64,000 nucleotides of DNA, from NCBI GenBank assembly GCA_017432685.1, contig JAFRIR010000147.1:1-64000 (forward strand), read 5' to 3'. The number at the start of each line of letters is the position of its first letter. The stretch's first letter is position 1. Made by a program: the position numbers and the translations under genes. Shown here in pieces: positions 16,264 to 25,961 of the stretch. The notes under the pieces are model-generated. The model saw nothing but the letters and a program-made list of their open reading frames with translations, was not told the origin of the DNA and did not search any database. The stretch comes from Flexilinea sp. (lineage in GTDB: Bacteria > Chloroflexota > Anaerolineae > Anaerolineales > Anaerolineaceae).

Positions 16264-17556
16264 CCCCAAAACCTGTTCCGCTAATTGATTTGCCCAGCGG
16301 ACGGCAAAGTTCATGCCCCGGTCCCAGGGGTAGATCTGGCTCATGGAAACGAAATACAGACCATCGATTGGGGTTTTCATGGCGGGAATGGCTTTTGAAT
16401 GGTTGATAAAAGGCACCGGCTGAGCGTAGTCAGCGGCAAATTTGGAAGCACCGATGATCCAATCCTCTGAAAAGTCCGGGTTGATCTTGCGGAAGCCGGG
16501 GATGAGTTTCTTCAGTAATTCATCCGCGCTGAGAGAAAAATATTCATGACCCCGCGGCAGATAATCGCCGGCATAGATGATGGTCTCGTTATTATAGCGT
16601 TCTTTCGGGACAAAGTTGGTATGTTCCACCAGCGCCAGGAAGGGATAGCCTTCACTTTTTGGCAGGTTGTACCAGTAATATCCCTGGGGTGAGAGCGGCT
16701 GTTTGAGTCGAACGCAGAGCACTACCGCTCCAAGATGTTTCAGTTCGGCAAGCTGTGACTTATAGCCTTCCGGCAGCGCATCGCAGAGCCCGAGCATAGA
16801 CTGCGGGGAGGTAGTGACGATGACTTTATCAAAATCTGACCACTGTTCACCTTCACCGGACAGCCGGAATTTCCCGTAATCAGCCTGCTCTATGGCATTG
16901 ACCATGGCGCCGAAGCGGATCTTCACGCCCGCATCCTTAAGTTTCGCAGCGAAGATGTCATAAAGATCCTGCATACCGCCGTCAAATGTACCAAGCGATG
17001 TGGTCCGTGAGTAGATGCGCGCCCACAACCAGGCCATGTTGACCCGGTCGGCATATTCACTGCCGAATTTCCCGAGCATCATTGGTTCCCACATGGTTTT
17101 GTAGGCAAATTCCCCGGCGTATTTCGTCATCCATTCTTTTGCGGTGACTTTTTCCAGGGCCTGCCAGTTTTTGGTGAGTTTCAGATAAACTCCGGCCAGA
17201 CCGAAGCGGACTTTGTGAATGCCGAAGCCGAGGCCCGGATAGGCGATGGCAGCCGGGATGGTGTCAAAGGGATAAAATTTCCCTTTATGGTACATGACCG
17301 TCTTGGGCGTGCGGAATTTCACACGGTCCTTCAATCCCAGTTCTTCGATCAGGCCCAGCAGGTCATGGTCTTTTTGGAACCAGTGATGATAGAAGAACTC
17401 GACAGAATCCTGCCAGCCTTCGGCTTTAAAACCCCGGGCGATGCCGCCCGGAGCCTTTTCTTTTTCAAATATTTCGACCGCGGCTCCTGCTTCACGCAGT
17501 TTTTTGGCAAGTGTCATGCCGCTGATGCCGCAGCCGATGATACCGATTTTTTCCAT
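16252..17556 (-). CDS. FAD-dependent oxidoreductase (amine oxidase / protoporphyrinogen-oxidase superfamily)
   Basis: 434 residues. The N-terminal dinucleotide-binding motif GIIGCGISGMTLAKKL with a following EKEKAPGG segment binds FAD. The C-terminal GLYFVSMSQIYPWDRGMN segment corresponds to the second FAD-contact motif of this superfamily. Members desaturate or oxidise carotenoids, porphyrins and amines, and some act on nucleotide sugars; the substrate here is not evident. It follows the tail-anchored repeat protein by only six bases, so it is probably co-transcribed with the kinase and that protein. The last residues come from a heptamer repeat. Confidence 0.8.
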   Translation of the reverse strand: MEKIGIIGCGISGMTLAKKLREAGAAVEIFEKEKAPGGIARGFKAEGWQDSVEFFYHHWFQKDHDLLGLIEELGLKDRVKFRTPKTVMYHKGKFYPFDTIPAAIAYPGLGFGIHKVRFGLAGVYLKLTKNWQALEKVTAKEWMTKYAGEFAYKTMWEPMMLGKFGSEYADRVNMAWLWARIYSRTTSLGTFDGGMQDLYDIFAAKLKDAGVKIRFGAMVNAIEQADYGKFRLSGEGEQWSDFDKVIVTTSPQSMLGLCDALPEGYKSQLAELKHLGAVVLCVRLKQPLSPQGYYWYNLPKSEGYPFLALVEHTNFVPKERYNNETIIYAGDYLPRGHEYFSLSADELLKKLIPGFRKINPDFSEDWIIGASKFAADYAQPVPFINHSKAIPAMKTPIDGLYFVSMSQIYPWDRGMNFAVRWANQLAEQVLGNRE

Positions 17557-17562
17557 GATGAT

Positions 17563-17967
17563 TTAAAAAATGATGATCAGAGCTGCAGCGATAGCGGCAA
17601 TTGCCAGCGTGAACGGCAGCAGACAGCATCCGGATCTCTTCTTTGCGGTCGGTTTGGAGACCGGAGCCGGAGGAACAACCCGTGAGCTTGCCTGCTGCGG
17701 TATCGGATCGATCGGACGCGGGTTGGAAGCAGGTTTGGGTGAAGGGATCTTTCGGCTGATTTCATCCGCCTTGCTTGAGGGACGCACCCGGGTTGGTACT
17801 GCAGCGGCGGAACTGCCGGGAATCTTTTTACTGATCCCGTCTGCCTTGCTGGTCGGACGGATCCGTGCAGGTCCTGAGGAGACAGTTTGAGCCGGAGGAT
17901 TGATCTTATTTACAACCTGGTCAGCTTTGCTGACACGGCTGCGTCCTGTTCTTTCTTTCATCGCCAT
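17563..17967 (-). CDS. Tail-anchored protein with three SKAD repeats
   Basis: 134 residues, start supported by AGGAG. Three copies of SKADxxxxKI occur at residues 13-22, 40-49 and 65-74, each in a basic Arg/Pro/Ser linker and spaced 25-27 residues apart. A Pro-rich stretch follows (about 75-108), then KKRSGCC and a C-terminal hydrophobic segment (about 113-134) with almost nothing after it, so the repeats should face the cytoplasm. It lies between a membrane Ser/Thr kinase-like gene (27 bases upstream) and an FAD enzyme. Regularly spaced Ser/Thr sites beside a kinase suggest a substrate or scaffold, but this is inference. I recognise no family. Confidence 0.65.
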   Translation of the reverse strand: MAMKERTGRSRVSKADQVVNKINPPAQTVSSGPARIRPTSKADGISKKIPGSSAAAVPTRVRPSSKADEISRKIPSPKPASNPRPIDPIPQQASSRVVPPAPVSKPTAKKRSGCCLLPFTLAIAAIAAALIIIF

Positions 17968-17994
17968 AAAATTTTCTCCTGTTTTGTTTTCGTC

Positions 17995-19716
17995 TTAATT
18001 TGCGATATAGATGTCCGACGGCAATGTAGGCGCAATATATCCATCCGGTGTCGGGCCGGGTGTCGGTGTCAGCACGCCTTCAATGGCATTGATAGTGATG
18101 GTCAGCGGCGAAAAGACGGTAGCCCCGTTTGCGTCTTCAACATGCCAGTTCATCGAATAGGTTCCGGGATACTGCGGCGCAATGCAGGGAAGAGATATTC
18201 CGGCTGCACCGCCTGGCCATATTTCTGCTTCGGTGATTTTTTCGGTGATTTGTCCGACCGTGAAGTTTGTCCCGCCGTCAAAAACGAGTTTGAAATTATA
18301 AGACCAGTTGGTCGATCCGGTATTTTCCATGTTCCAGGTGACGGTAAAGGCTTCGCCCATGATGAAATTAGAGTTATCTGCCGGTGTCTGGGACTGGAAG
18401 CGGCCGTTTGCAGTGGCAATTGCGGTGGGAGCGGCCATCGGGCTGGTCGGGATCTGGATCGGTTCCGGCGTCGGTACAGCTGCCGCAGCTGCTGCGGCAG
18501 CGGCGGCTTCTGCTTCAATCGCTTCCTGCGTTTGTTGTGCGATCATTTGTTCGGCTTCCTGTGTTTGCTGACGCTGTCCTTCGATCATTGCCATTACGGC
18601 TTCCTGTGTCCCTGCAATACTGACCGCTTCCTGTGTAGCTGCAGCGTTCATGGCTTCGATTTGTTTATTATTATTGGAAACTACAAGCAGCACGATGCCG
18701 GCAATCAGGACAAAGATGATCGCGATCACGGCATAAAGCAGACTCTTGTTATTTCGGAAGTTTCCGGCGGCTGCTTTGAGTTTGTCACCGAGGCTTTCAT
18801 CATCATCGTCGTCGTCATCTTCATTAGGTGCAGCTGTATTGTAGTAAGATGCCGGAGGGTAGTAAGCGGATCCCGGAGCCGACGGGGTAGATATGCCGCG
18901 CAGCATCATCGCGGCTTCGCTCATGGAGCTGATGCGCTGGGATGGATTTTTCGCGGTAGCCTGATAAAGGAATTGTTCCGCCTGTTGTGAGATGTTCGGA
19001 ACGAAATAACGCGGGGATGGCAGCTGGTCCGATATCTGACGGGTCATCGTTTCCATGGGAGACATGGCGCTGAAAGGTTTGCGTCCGGTGATCATCTCAT
19101 AAAAAATGATACCGAGGGTATAGACATCTGTGCGCTGATCTGCCATCATTCCCTGGCCTTGTTCAGGCGCCAGATACTCCGGAGAACCGATGCCGGCATT
19201 TGCTTCAAACTGTCCATATCCTTGTCTGTTCTCACTCAGCCATTGAGCAAGCCCAAAGTCCGTCAGCACAGGATTTTGATTGCTGTCGAGAAGGATGTTG
19301 GTCGGTTTCAGATTTCCATGGATCATCCCGTATTGGTGTGCGTATGTCAGTGCGTCAGCAACGGGAATCAGCATATTGGCTGCCTGTTCCACCGGGAGCT
19401 TTGTACCTGCATATTGGTTGAAGCTTGTCCCGGAATAAAGGTCCATGGTCCAGGCGGGAACGCCGTTCAGTGTGGTGAAGTCGTAGGTCTTGATGATAGA
19501 GGGATTGCTCAGTTTGCCGAGTGCAGCCACCTGTTGGGCATAACGCATGGAAAAGTACTGCAGAAATTCGGGGGGTACAGATTCCTTTCGGAGCATTTTC
19601 AGCGCTACATCACGCCGGAAAAAGTTATCTGCTGCGCGGTAGACATCACCGAAATGGCCTTTGCCGATCAGTCCCATGAATTGATAGCGATTATTGAGGT
19701 TGAATTGTTCACTCAT
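17995..19716 (-). CDS. Membrane Ser/Thr kinase-like protein with atypical catalytic loop and NBR1-like Ig domain
   Basis: 573 residues from the ATG at 19716, chosen because AGGA precedes it; an in-frame ATG at 19767 sits on top of a TATAAT and lacks a ribosome site. The kinase domain (about 5-255) has a Gly loop IGKGHFGDVY, a Lys in VALKML and an intact DFG. However, the catalytic HRD is HGN (codon AAT confirmed at 19314-19312, residue 135), and the helix-C Glu position appears to be Gln. An Asp-rich juxtamembrane stretch, one membrane segment (about 325-345) and an extracellular helix rich in TQEA repeats and alanine follow. The C-terminal NBR1-like Ig domain (about 435-545) has the W-x-M-x-NTGSTNW signature. 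It is likely a sensor or scaffold with weak or no kinase activity. Confidence 0.85.
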   Translation of the reverse strand: MSEQFNLNNRYQFMGLIGKGHFGDVYRAADNFFRRDVALKMLRKESVPPEFLQYFSMRYAQQVAALGKLSNPSIIKTYDFTTLNGVPAWTMDLYSGTSFNQYAGTKLPVEQAANMLIPVADALTYAHQYGMIHGNLKPTNILLDSNQNPVLTDFGLAQWLSENRQGYGQFEANAGIGSPEYLAPEQGQGMMADQRTDVYTLGIIFYEMITGRKPFSAMSPMETMTRQISDQLPSPRYFVPNISQQAEQFLYQATAKNPSQRISSMSEAAMMLRGISTPSAPGSAYYPPASYYNTAAPNEDDDDDDDESLGDKLKAAAGNFRNNKSLLYAVIAIIFVLIAGIVLLVVSNNNKQIEAMNAAATQEAVSIAGTQEAVMAMIEGQRQQTQEAEQMIAQQTQEAIEAEAAAAAAAAAAVPTPEPIQIPTSPMAAPTAIATANGRFQSQTPADNSNFIMGEAFTVTWNMENTGSTNWSYNFKLVFDGGTNFTVGQITEKITEAEIWPGGAAGISLPCIAPQYPGTYSMNWHVEDANGATVFSPLTITINAIEGVLTPTPGPTPDGYIAPTLPSDIYIAN

Positions 19717-19779
19717 AATTTGTCCTGTTTTTGTTTTTTGCGGAATGATATTCCTTCTTTCATTCATTTTATTATACTA

Positions 19780-19807
19780 TTGTTTCCGGGCACTTTTGTG
19801 TTATACT
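19780..19807 (+). promoter_or_regulatory. Promoter for the DHH phosphoesterase gene
   Basis: TTGTTT at 19780-19785 and TATACT at 19802-19807, spacer 16, followed by GGAGG and the start at 19840. A TATAAT for the divergent kinase gene overlaps the left part of the same spacer on the minus strand. Confidence 0.55.
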
Positions 19808-19839
19808 GAAATTGTTGCTAAGAAATGGAGGATCACAGA

Positions 19840-20775
19840 ATGGATAACCAAACGAGAAGACTCGTAACAAGAAGCGATTTTGACGGTCTGGCATGCGCCA
19901 TGATGCTGAAAGAACTGAATCTGATCGACGAGATCAAATTTGTCCATCCCAAGGATGTGCAGGATGGCAAGATCGAATTGAGCAAAAATGATATCACCAC
20001 CAACCTGCCTTATGACCCGCGTGTCTCTATCGCTTTTGACCACCATGAATCTGAAGTGGACCGCCTCAAAGCAGTCGAAACCGGCGGTAAACTGATCATA
20101 GATCCGAAGGCAAAGAGCGCCGCACGGGTGGTTTATGACTACTATGGAGGGAAGGAAGCATTCCCGCGTATTTCGGATGATTTGATGGCCGCGGTGGACA
20201 AAGGTGACAGTGCCGATTTTTCCATGGATGAGATCCTGAACCCGAAAGGCTGGGTGCTTCTTCACTATCTGATGGATGCGCGGACCGGCCTCGGACGCTT
20301 CCATGATTTCCGGATTTCTAATTATGCTCTGATGATGGAGCTGATCGATTATTGCCTGGAACATAACATTGATGAGATCCTTGAACTTCCGGATGTGAAG
20401 GAGCGGGTCGATCTTTATTTTGAACAGGCGGACCTTTTCAAAGCTCAGCTGCAGCGGATCGCGAAGGTTTATGACAAGGTCGTTGTCCTTGACCTGCGCA
20501 ATGAAGAAGTGATCCATGCCGGCAACCGCTTTATGATCTACGCGCTGTATCCAGAAACTGAGATATCGGTCCATGTCGCCTGGGGCTTCCAGAAACAGAA
20601 CACGGCGGTCATGATCGGAAAATCTATCGTCAACAAGGCTTCTACGGTAGATATCGGTGAGCTCTGCCTGAAATATGGCGGCGGTGGCCATCACAACGCC
20701 GGTACCTGCCAGCTTGACAATGACAAGGTGGACCAGCTGCTTCCGGAAATCATCGAGGCGCTCAACGCCGGATAA
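19840..20775 (+). CDS. DHH-family phosphoesterase
   Basis: 311 residues from the ATG at 19840, which has GGAGG eight bases upstream (an ATG at 19825 overlaps that site). It shows the DHH superfamily motifs: DxD-like RSDFDGLA near the N-terminus, DHHE in IAFDHHES, and the DHHA1-type GGGGHHNAG near the C-terminus. Such enzymes cleave phosphodiester bonds in short RNAs, cyclic dinucleotides, pAp or polyphosphate. The long helical middle differs from the NrnA-like paralogue at 60906-61880, so the substrates may differ. It stands alone between its own promoter and two REP-like hairpins. Confidence 0.85.
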   Translation: MDNQTRRLVTRSDFDGLACAMMLKELNLIDEIKFVHPKDVQDGKIELSKNDITTNLPYDPRVSIAFDHHESEVDRLKAVETGGKLIIDPKAKSAARVVYDYYGGKEAFPRISDDLMAAVDKGDSADFSMDEILNPKGWVLLHYLMDARTGLGRFHDFRISNYALMMELIDYCLEHNIDEILELPDVKERVDLYFEQADLFKAQLQRIAKVYDKVVVLDLRNEEVIHAGNRFMIYALYPETEISVHVAWGFQKQNTAVMIGKSIVNKASTVDIGELCLKYGGGGHHNAGTCQLDNDKVDQLLPEIIEALNAG

Positions 20776-20800
20776 AACGAGATAAACCATTTCGTTCGAA

Positions 20801-20861
20801 GCACACGGGGACGGGTTTCCTGCTGCAGCGAAGCCTGCACAGGAGAACCGTCACCGTGTGC
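20801..20861. repeat. REP-like hairpin element
   Basis: Arms GCACACGGGGACGGGTTTC and the complement ending CACCGTGTGC around a GC-rich loop. It is the first of a pair in the same spacer and the likely end of the DHH transcript. Confidence 0.75.
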
Positions 20862-20884
20862 GTCTAATAAGGAACAAATTATAA

Positions 20885-20945
20885 GCACATGAGGACAGTT
20901 CCTGCGTGTTGGCCTTGCAACAACGCAGAAACCGTCCCCGTGTGC
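20885..20945. repeat. REP-like hairpin element
   Basis: Second copy, 24 bases after the first and in the same orientation. Arms GCACATGAGGACAGTTCCTGC and the complement ending CCCCGTGTGC. It is very close to the copy at 8158. Confidence 0.75.
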
Positions 20946-21036
20946 TTCCTTAAATTTAACTGTCATATAATTAGAAAATAAATTTTATAAATGTGTATAA
21001 TTGGGATTTGCTTTGAAGCTGGAAGGAGTGAAGACC

Positions 21037-23928
21037 ATGGAAAATTCATTGAAAGTTGTTGGTGCACGCGGAAATAACCTGAAAAACATCACTGTGGAGA
21101 TCCCCCGGGACAAATTCACCGTGATCACCGGTCTTTCCGGGTCCGGTAAGTCATCCCTTGCCTTTGATACAATTTTTGCCGAAGGTCAGCGCCGCTACGT
21201 TGAGTCACTTTCTTCCTATGCCCGACAGTTCCTCGGCCAGATGGACAAACCCGATGTGGACGTGATCGAAGGTCTTTCTCCTGCGGTCTCCATCGACCAG
21301 AAAGGTGCTTCCCGCAATCCCCGTTCCACCGTCGGTACGGTGACCGAGATCTACGATTACTTCCGCCTGATGTTCGCGCGCATCGGCATCCCGCATTGCC
21401 CTGTCTGCGGCCGTGAGGTGACCCGGCAGTCTGCCGAAGAGATCACCAATACAGTCGCGGCGCTCCCGGATGGGACCCGCATCATGGTGATGGCGCCGAT
21501 CGTCCGTGCCCGCAAGGGAACCTATCAGGCGGTTCTGGAGGACATCCGCAAAGCCGGGTTTGTCCGGGTACGCATTGATGGGACAGTCTATTCCGTGGAT
21601 GACGAGATCACCCTGGATCGGTATAAGATCCATACGATCGAGGCGGTAGTGGACCGCATCGTCATCCATCACGATGATGCCGATGAGGAGGAACAGAAAA
21701 ACCGTCGTACACGGTTGGCTGACTCGATTGAAACAGCGCTGAAAGCCGGTGAAGGCTTTGTGACGGTCACGGATCTTTCCAGTGATCCGCCCAGGGACAT
21801 GCAGTTCTCCGAGTTCCTGGCCTGCCCGGAACACGGCTACAGTATCCCGGAAATTGAGCCGCGGACGTTCTCTTTCAACACGCCGCACGGGGCCTGCCCA
21901 TCCTGTCAGGGGCTGGGTGTGAAATTTGAAATTGACCCGGATCTGGTGATCCCGGATGATTCGCTTTCGCTGAATCAGGGCGCTGTCGCGGTGATGGAGT
22001 GGCGGCCGGCAGCCAAACCGTCAGAAGGCTATTACTGGCAGCAGTTGATGGCGGTATGTGAAGCATACGGGATCGATCCGGATGCTCCGGTCAGTAAACT
22101 CACCAAACAGCAGCTGAATGTGCTGCTTTACGGCACAGGCAAGCAGACGATCAAAATCGAACTGAAGGGCCGCAATGAACGCCGATCCTCATATAATGCT
22201 CCGTTTGAGGGTATCATACCGAATTTGCAGCGGCGTTATAATGAGACGAGTTCGGATTACATCAAAAATCAGATATCTCAGTTTATGCGTGAGATCCCCT
22301 GCAAAGAATGCGGCGGCAAGCGGCTGCGTCCGGAAGCGCTGGCAGTGACCATCGACGGGAAAAACATTATCGAAGTGACGGATTGGGCGGTTTCGAAAAC
22401 CCTGGAGTGGATGCATCACCTGGCAGAAGACAGCAGTCTGCTGAGCGCCAAACAGCGGGTGATCGCGGAAAAGGTGTTCAAGGAGATCACTTCGCGGCTG
22501 GAATTTCTGGTGAATGTCGGGCTGGATTACCTGACCCTTTCCCGCAGTGCGGTGACGCTTTCAGGCGGTGAGGCACAGCGCATCCGTCTGGCAACACAGA
22601 TCGGTTCCCAGCTGATGGGCGTTCTTTATGTACTGGACGAGCCATCGATCGGTCTGCATGCCCGGGATAACACCAAACTTCTGCGTACACTGCAGCAGCT
22701 GCGGGACCTGGGCAATACCGTGATCGTGGTCGAACATGATGAAGAGACCATTCGGGCAGCGGACTGGATCGTGGATATGGGACCGGGCGCCGGTGTCAAC
22801 GGCGGTGAAGTGCTGGTCTCCGGTACGGTGCAGGATGTGCTGGATTGTCCCCGTTCGCTGACCGGCGATTACCTGAGTGGAAGGAAATTTGTCCCGGTAC
22901 CGAAAAAACGCCGCAAACCGGGAAAGGAAAAGCTGGAGATCATCGGGGCGGCACAGAACAATCTGAAGAACATCAATGTGAAGATCCCGCTGGGCATGTT
23001 TGTCTGCATCACCGGCGTTTCCGGCTCCGGGAAGTCTTCCCTCATGAATGAGATCCTTTATAAGTCGCTGGCACATACCCTGAACCGGGCCAATACCATT
23101 CCCGGAAAGCACAAGGAGATCCGCGGGACGCAGTATCTGGATAAGATCATCAATATCGACCAGTCCCCGATCGGACGCACGCCCCGTTCCAATCCCGGCA
23201 CCTATACCGGGGTCTTTGACGAGATCCGCAAGCTCTTTGCCGACCTGCCGGAGAGCAAGCTGCGCGGATATACCGCAGGACGTTTTTCCTTCAATGTGCA
23301 TGGCGGACGCTGTGAAGCCTGTCAGGGCCAGGGACAGCTGAAGATCGAAATGCAGTTTTTGCCGGATGTTTATGTTCCCTGTGAGGTCTGTCACGGCACA
23401 GGTTACAACTCCGAGACGCTGCAGGTAAAGTACAAGGGCAAGTCGATTGCCGACGTGTTGGATATGACGGTGGATGACGGGGTGGAGTTCTTCTCCGTGT
23501 TTGAATCCATATCATCCAAACTGAAGCTGCTTCAGCAGGTGGGATTGGGCTATCTGAAGATTGGCCAGTCCGGCAACACGCTGTCGGGCGGTGAAGCCCA
23601 GCGGGTAAAGCTTTCCAAAGAGCTTTCCAGACGTGCCACCGGCAGGACGCTTTATGTTCTGGATGAACCATCCGTCGGGTTGCACGCGGCGGATGTGCAC
23701 AAGCTGATTGAGGTGCTTGAGGAGCTGGTGGACCATGGCAATTCCGTGCTGGTGATCGAGCATAATATGGACATTATCAAGGTAGCGGATTATCTGATTG
23801 ACCTGGGCCCGGAAGGTGGCGACATGGGCGGCAATCTGGTGGCTTGCGGGACACCGGAAGATGTGGCGAAGGTGGAAGGTTCGTATACCGGGCAATATCT
23901 GAAAGAGGTACTTTCATCAAATGAATAA
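21037..23928 (+). CDS. uvrA: Excinuclease ABC subunit A
   Basis: 963 residues from the ATG at 21037 (AAGGAG eight bases upstream; an earlier in-frame ATG at 21001 overlaps a TATAAT). It is the damage-recognition ATPase of nucleotide excision repair, loading UvrB onto DNA as a dimer. Two ABC modules are visible: Walker [10 protein letters not shown] and GVSGSGKSS, signatures [12 protein letters not shown] and [12 protein letters not shown], and the paired Walker B strands [12 protein letters not shown] and [12 protein letters not shown]. Zinc-binding Cys pairs occur in CPVCG, CPSCQG and the [16 protein letters not shown] hairpin. Length is normal. The gene is monocistronic here, and its stop lies in a heptamer array. 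Confidence 0.98.
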   Translation: MENSLKVVGARGNNLKNITVEIPRDKFTVITGLSGSGKSSLAFDTIFAEGQRRYVESLSSYARQFLGQMDKPDVDVIEGLSPAVSIDQKGASRNPRSTVGTVTEIYDYFRLMFARIGIPHCPVCGREVTRQSAEEITNTVAALPDGTRIMVMAPIVRARKGTYQAVLEDIRKAGFVRVRIDGTVYSVDDEITLDRYKIHTIEAVVDRIVIHHDDADEEEQKNRRTRLADSIETALKAGEGFVTVTDLSSDPPRDMQFSEFLACPEHGYSIPEIEPRTFSFNTPHGACPSCQGLGVKFEIDPDLVIPDDSLSLNQGAVAVMEWRPAAKPSEGYYWQQLMAVCEAYGIDPDAPVSKLTKQQLNVLLYGTGKQTIKIELKGRNERRSSYNAPFEGIIPNLQRRYNETSSDYIKNQISQFMREIPCKECGGKRLRPEALAVTIDGKNIIEVTDWAVSKTLEWMHHLAEDSSLLSAKQRVIAEKVFKEITSRLEFLVNVGLDYLTLSRSAVTLSGGEAQRIRLATQIGSQLMGVLYVLDEPSIGLHARDNTKLLRTLQQLRDLGNTVIVVEHDEETIRAADWIVDMGPGAGVNGGEVLVSGTVQDVLDCPRSLTGDYLSGRKFVPVPKKRRKPGKEKLEIIGAAQNNLKNINVKIPLGMFVCITGVSGSGKSSLMNEILYKSLAHTLNRANTIPGKHKEIRGTQYLDKIINIDQSPIGRTPRSNPGTYTGVFDEIRKLFADLPESKLRGYTAGRFSFNVHGGRCEACQGQGQLKIEMQFLPDVYVPCEVCHGTGYNSETLQVKYKGKSIADVLDMTVDDGVEFFSVFESISSKLKLLQQVGLGYLKIGQSGNTLSGGEAQRVKLSKELSRRATGRTLYVLDEPSVGLHAADVHKLIEVLEELVDHGNSVLVIEHNMDIIKVADYLIDLGPEGGDMGGNLVACGTPEDVAKVEGSYTGQYLKEVLSSNE

Positions 23929-23941
23929 TGAATAATGAATA
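23921..23941. repeat. Heptanucleotide tandem repeat at the uvrA stop, 3 units
   Basis: ATGAATA three times. The uvrA stop codon TAA lies inside the first unit. Confidence 0.7.
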
Positions 23942-23973
23942 ATTATTGTGTCGCTTCGCGACATTCAGTAATT

Positions 23974-24001
23974 TCTCATCTCTCATTTCTCATTCTTCAT
24001 T
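23974..24001. repeat. Heptanucleotide tandem repeat, 4 units
   Basis: TCTCATC, TCTCATT, TCTCATT, CTTCATT. It is close in sequence to the array inside the ATP-grasp gene end at 12481-12508. Confidence 0.75.
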
Positions 24002-24142
24002 TATGAACTGGAACCATTATTGCACTTTATAGTTAAGCATCCGAATTTCATGTTTGTTTGATTAAACCTGAAGTTGCGGTTAAAATAATTATTGAATAGA
24101 GTTATTATCGACGAAAATCGTTCGGCGTGAAAGGATAAAACA

Positions 24143-24856
24143 ATGCAGAGAAAAAATTCACCTCAATATGTGATCAACTCTTACCAGAAAAAGAGTAAAG
24201 CCGGCCCAGTCATTTTATGGGCGATTGCCGGTATTATCTTTGGAGCCGGAATTGTGCTGCTGGTGCTGTGGTTCACGAACGGCAGCGGCGGTTCCTTCAG
24301 CCTTGGCAGTCTTTTTGCCAGCGCGACCCCGACCCCCACGGAAACCTTCACCCCGACACCAACTGTCCCGACTTCAACCCCGACCATGACACCGACAGAA
24401 ACCGAGACCCCGACGCCGACGCTCACTCCTACGCCGGAAGGTCCACAAATGTATACGGTCGAGGAGGGTGATAACTGCTGGTCGATCGCAGTGGATAAAT
24501 TCGGTGTAGACTTCGAACTCTTCATGATGATCAACAACATGACGGCCTGCAACATTGGCATCGGCGACCAGGTGGTGATTCCGGCCCGTGACCAGGAAAA
24601 ACCGACTATGACTCCGATCCCGCTTGATCAGTACACTGTCGGTCAGCAGATCGAATATACGGTCGAAATGAACGACACCTATCCGGGAATTGCGGCAAAA
24701 TTCAACACAACGCTGGATTCCATGGAACGTCTGAATAACATTGAAGATATCACGGCTTATCCGAGGTTCGGTGACATCCTGACCATTGCGGTCAATCTGG
24801 TCACCCCGACCCCGAGTCCGGTCCCGACTTATACAGCCGTCCCGGATGAAGGATAA
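24143..24856 (+). CDS. Membrane-anchored LysM protein
   Basis: 237 residues. A short basic N-terminus is followed by one membrane segment (about 22-43), a Thr/Pro-rich spacer of repeated TPT units (about 58-100) and two LysM modules: residues about 104-147 (YTVEEGDNCWSIA.., ending GDQVVIP) and about 173-218 (YTVEMNDTYPGIA..). LysM binds N-acetylglucosamine in peptidoglycan, so the protein probably spans from membrane to wall as a wall-binding or assembly factor. No catalytic domain follows the second module. AAAGGA precedes the start and a strong bidirectional terminator follows the stop. Confidence 0.88.
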   Translation: MQRKNSPQYVINSYQKKSKAGPVILWAIAGIIFGAGIVLLVLWFTNGSGGSFSLGSLFASATPTPTETFTPTPTVPTSTPTMTPTETETPTPTLTPTPEGPQMYTVEEGDNCWSIAVDKFGVDFELFMMINNMTACNIGIGDQVVIPARDQEKPTMTPIPLDQYTVGQQIEYTVEMNDTYPGIAAKFNTTLDSMERLNNIEDITAYPRFGDILTIAVNLVTPTPSPVPTYTAVPDEG

Positions 24857-24859
24857 TTG

Positions 24860-24903
24860 AAACCACAAAAGCGGGCCCGCCAGGCGGACCCGCTTTTGTG
24901 GTT
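24860..24903. terminator. Strong bidirectional terminator
   Basis: An A/T-flanked inverted repeat AACCACAAAAGCGGGCCCGCC with its complement ending in TTTTGTGGTTT. It serves the LysM gene on the plus strand and the converging NBR1-like gene on the minus strand. Confidence 0.85.
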
Positions 24904-24986
24904 TAAAGGGTATAGGGCATAGGGGAAAAGATAAAGAGCGGAAGGATTTCCGCTCTTTATCTGTATGTAAATCTTTCTTTCAGAAA

Positions 24987-25646
24987 TTAATCAACCACGA
25001 TCGTTGCGTCAACAACGTAGAAGTTTTCGTCGTTTTCATTGCCAAGGACGACAGACATACTGTAGGTGCCGGGTGCGCCGGGAGCAACTGCGTCAATAGA
25101 GCAGGCGCCGACAGTGTTCGGAGCTACTGCCTGGTTCAGATACCAGCGGTTTTTCCCGGGCTTGGTGAAGTTGGTGCCGGAGAAGAAGCGCAGGCTGTAG
25201 TCCGTGGTCCAGGTGGTGGTCCCGGTGTTGAGCAGGTACCAGGTAATGTCAAAAATCTGTCCGCGGCTGACATGAGTGCCATCCAGCGGTGTCTGGGAAT
25301 CATAAGATGCCCTGTCCCCCGCCTGGACGACCGGAGTGGCGGTTGGTGCGATGGGCAGCTGGATTGCTGATGTCTCGGGCGCTGCCGCAGTCGGCAGGCA
25401 GACACTGAGCTGACCGGTCTGGATGTGAATGTTTTGTCCGAAGATGATCGATGAGTCACGGATGGTCTGGGCGGATGTGTCGACACCGCGTTTCTGAATT
25501 TCACCGACGACTGCGTCATAAACACTCAGCAGCTGCTGGTTGGAAAGACCGGACATTTCATCGATTGGCGTGGGCTGAATCGTTTGCCCCATAACCGGAA
25601 TGACAAAAATAAAGCATGCGATCAAAACAAACAATATTTTTTTCAT
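24987..25646 (-). CDS. Secreted protein with NBR1-like Ig domain
   Basis: 219 residues from the ATG at 25646: AAGGAG nine bases upstream and a signal peptide (MKKILFVLIACFIFVIPVMG) starting at once. A longer frame to 25916 merely reads through a REP-like repeat. A helical segment (about 25-65) and a Pro/Thr/Ala linker lead to a C-terminal Ig-like domain (about 110-219) with the signature YLLNTGTTTW and a GTYSMSVVLGNENDENF end. The same fold ends the kinase at 17995 and the proteins at 26947 and 27555, and the copy at 27555 is nearly identical over the domain, indicating recent duplication. Probably an extracellular or wall-associated binding protein; ligand unknown. Confidence 0.8.
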   Translation of the reverse strand: MKKILFVLIACFIFVIPVMGQTIQPTPIDEMSGLSNQQLLSVYDAVVGEIQKRGVDTSAQTIRDSSIIFGQNIHIQTGQLSVCLPTAAAPETSAIQLPIAPTATPVVQAGDRASYDSQTPLDGTHVSRGQIFDITWYLLNTGTTTWTTDYSLRFFSGTNFTKPGKNRWYLNQAVAPNTVGACSIDAVAPGAPGTYSMSVVLGNENDENFYVVDATIVVD

Positions 25647-25691
25647 TGAATAATTCTCCTTGTCCTTTTTGTTATAAATGATTTGTAACTG

Positions 25692-25774
25692 TTCAGAACC
25701 TGGCGACGCATCACGAGATACAGCCCTGCTGTGCGGGCTTCGCCGCAGCATCAGAGCAGTCTCCGTGTGCTCCG
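25692..25774 (-). repeat. REP-like element, second subfamily
   Basis: About 83 bases. On the minus strand it reads CGGAGCACACGGAGACTGCT and later GGGCTGTATC..TGATGCG. It matches the copies at 30128-30210 and 34452-34534 (plus strand). It occupies the spacer upstream of the NBR1-like gene. Confidence 0.75.
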
Positions 25775-25961
25775 TACTGAGCAGGTACAATGATTTTATC
25801 ATAAGTTTCTGTTTGTTCAAACAGAGCGCTTCATCTTCAAACGTTTTTTCTTTCAGGATTGTTTCCTTGTATCGAAGCACAATGAGACTGTCTTTTTGTT
25901 GCTGTGAAGCCAGCACAAAAAGACTGTATCAGTGATGCGCTCTGCGTGCTGAATTCAGTGC

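Noticed and set aside
25647..25916. N-terminal extension of the NBR1-like protein
   Set aside because: It translates a REP-like repeat, whereas the start at 25646 has both AAGGAG and a signal peptide.
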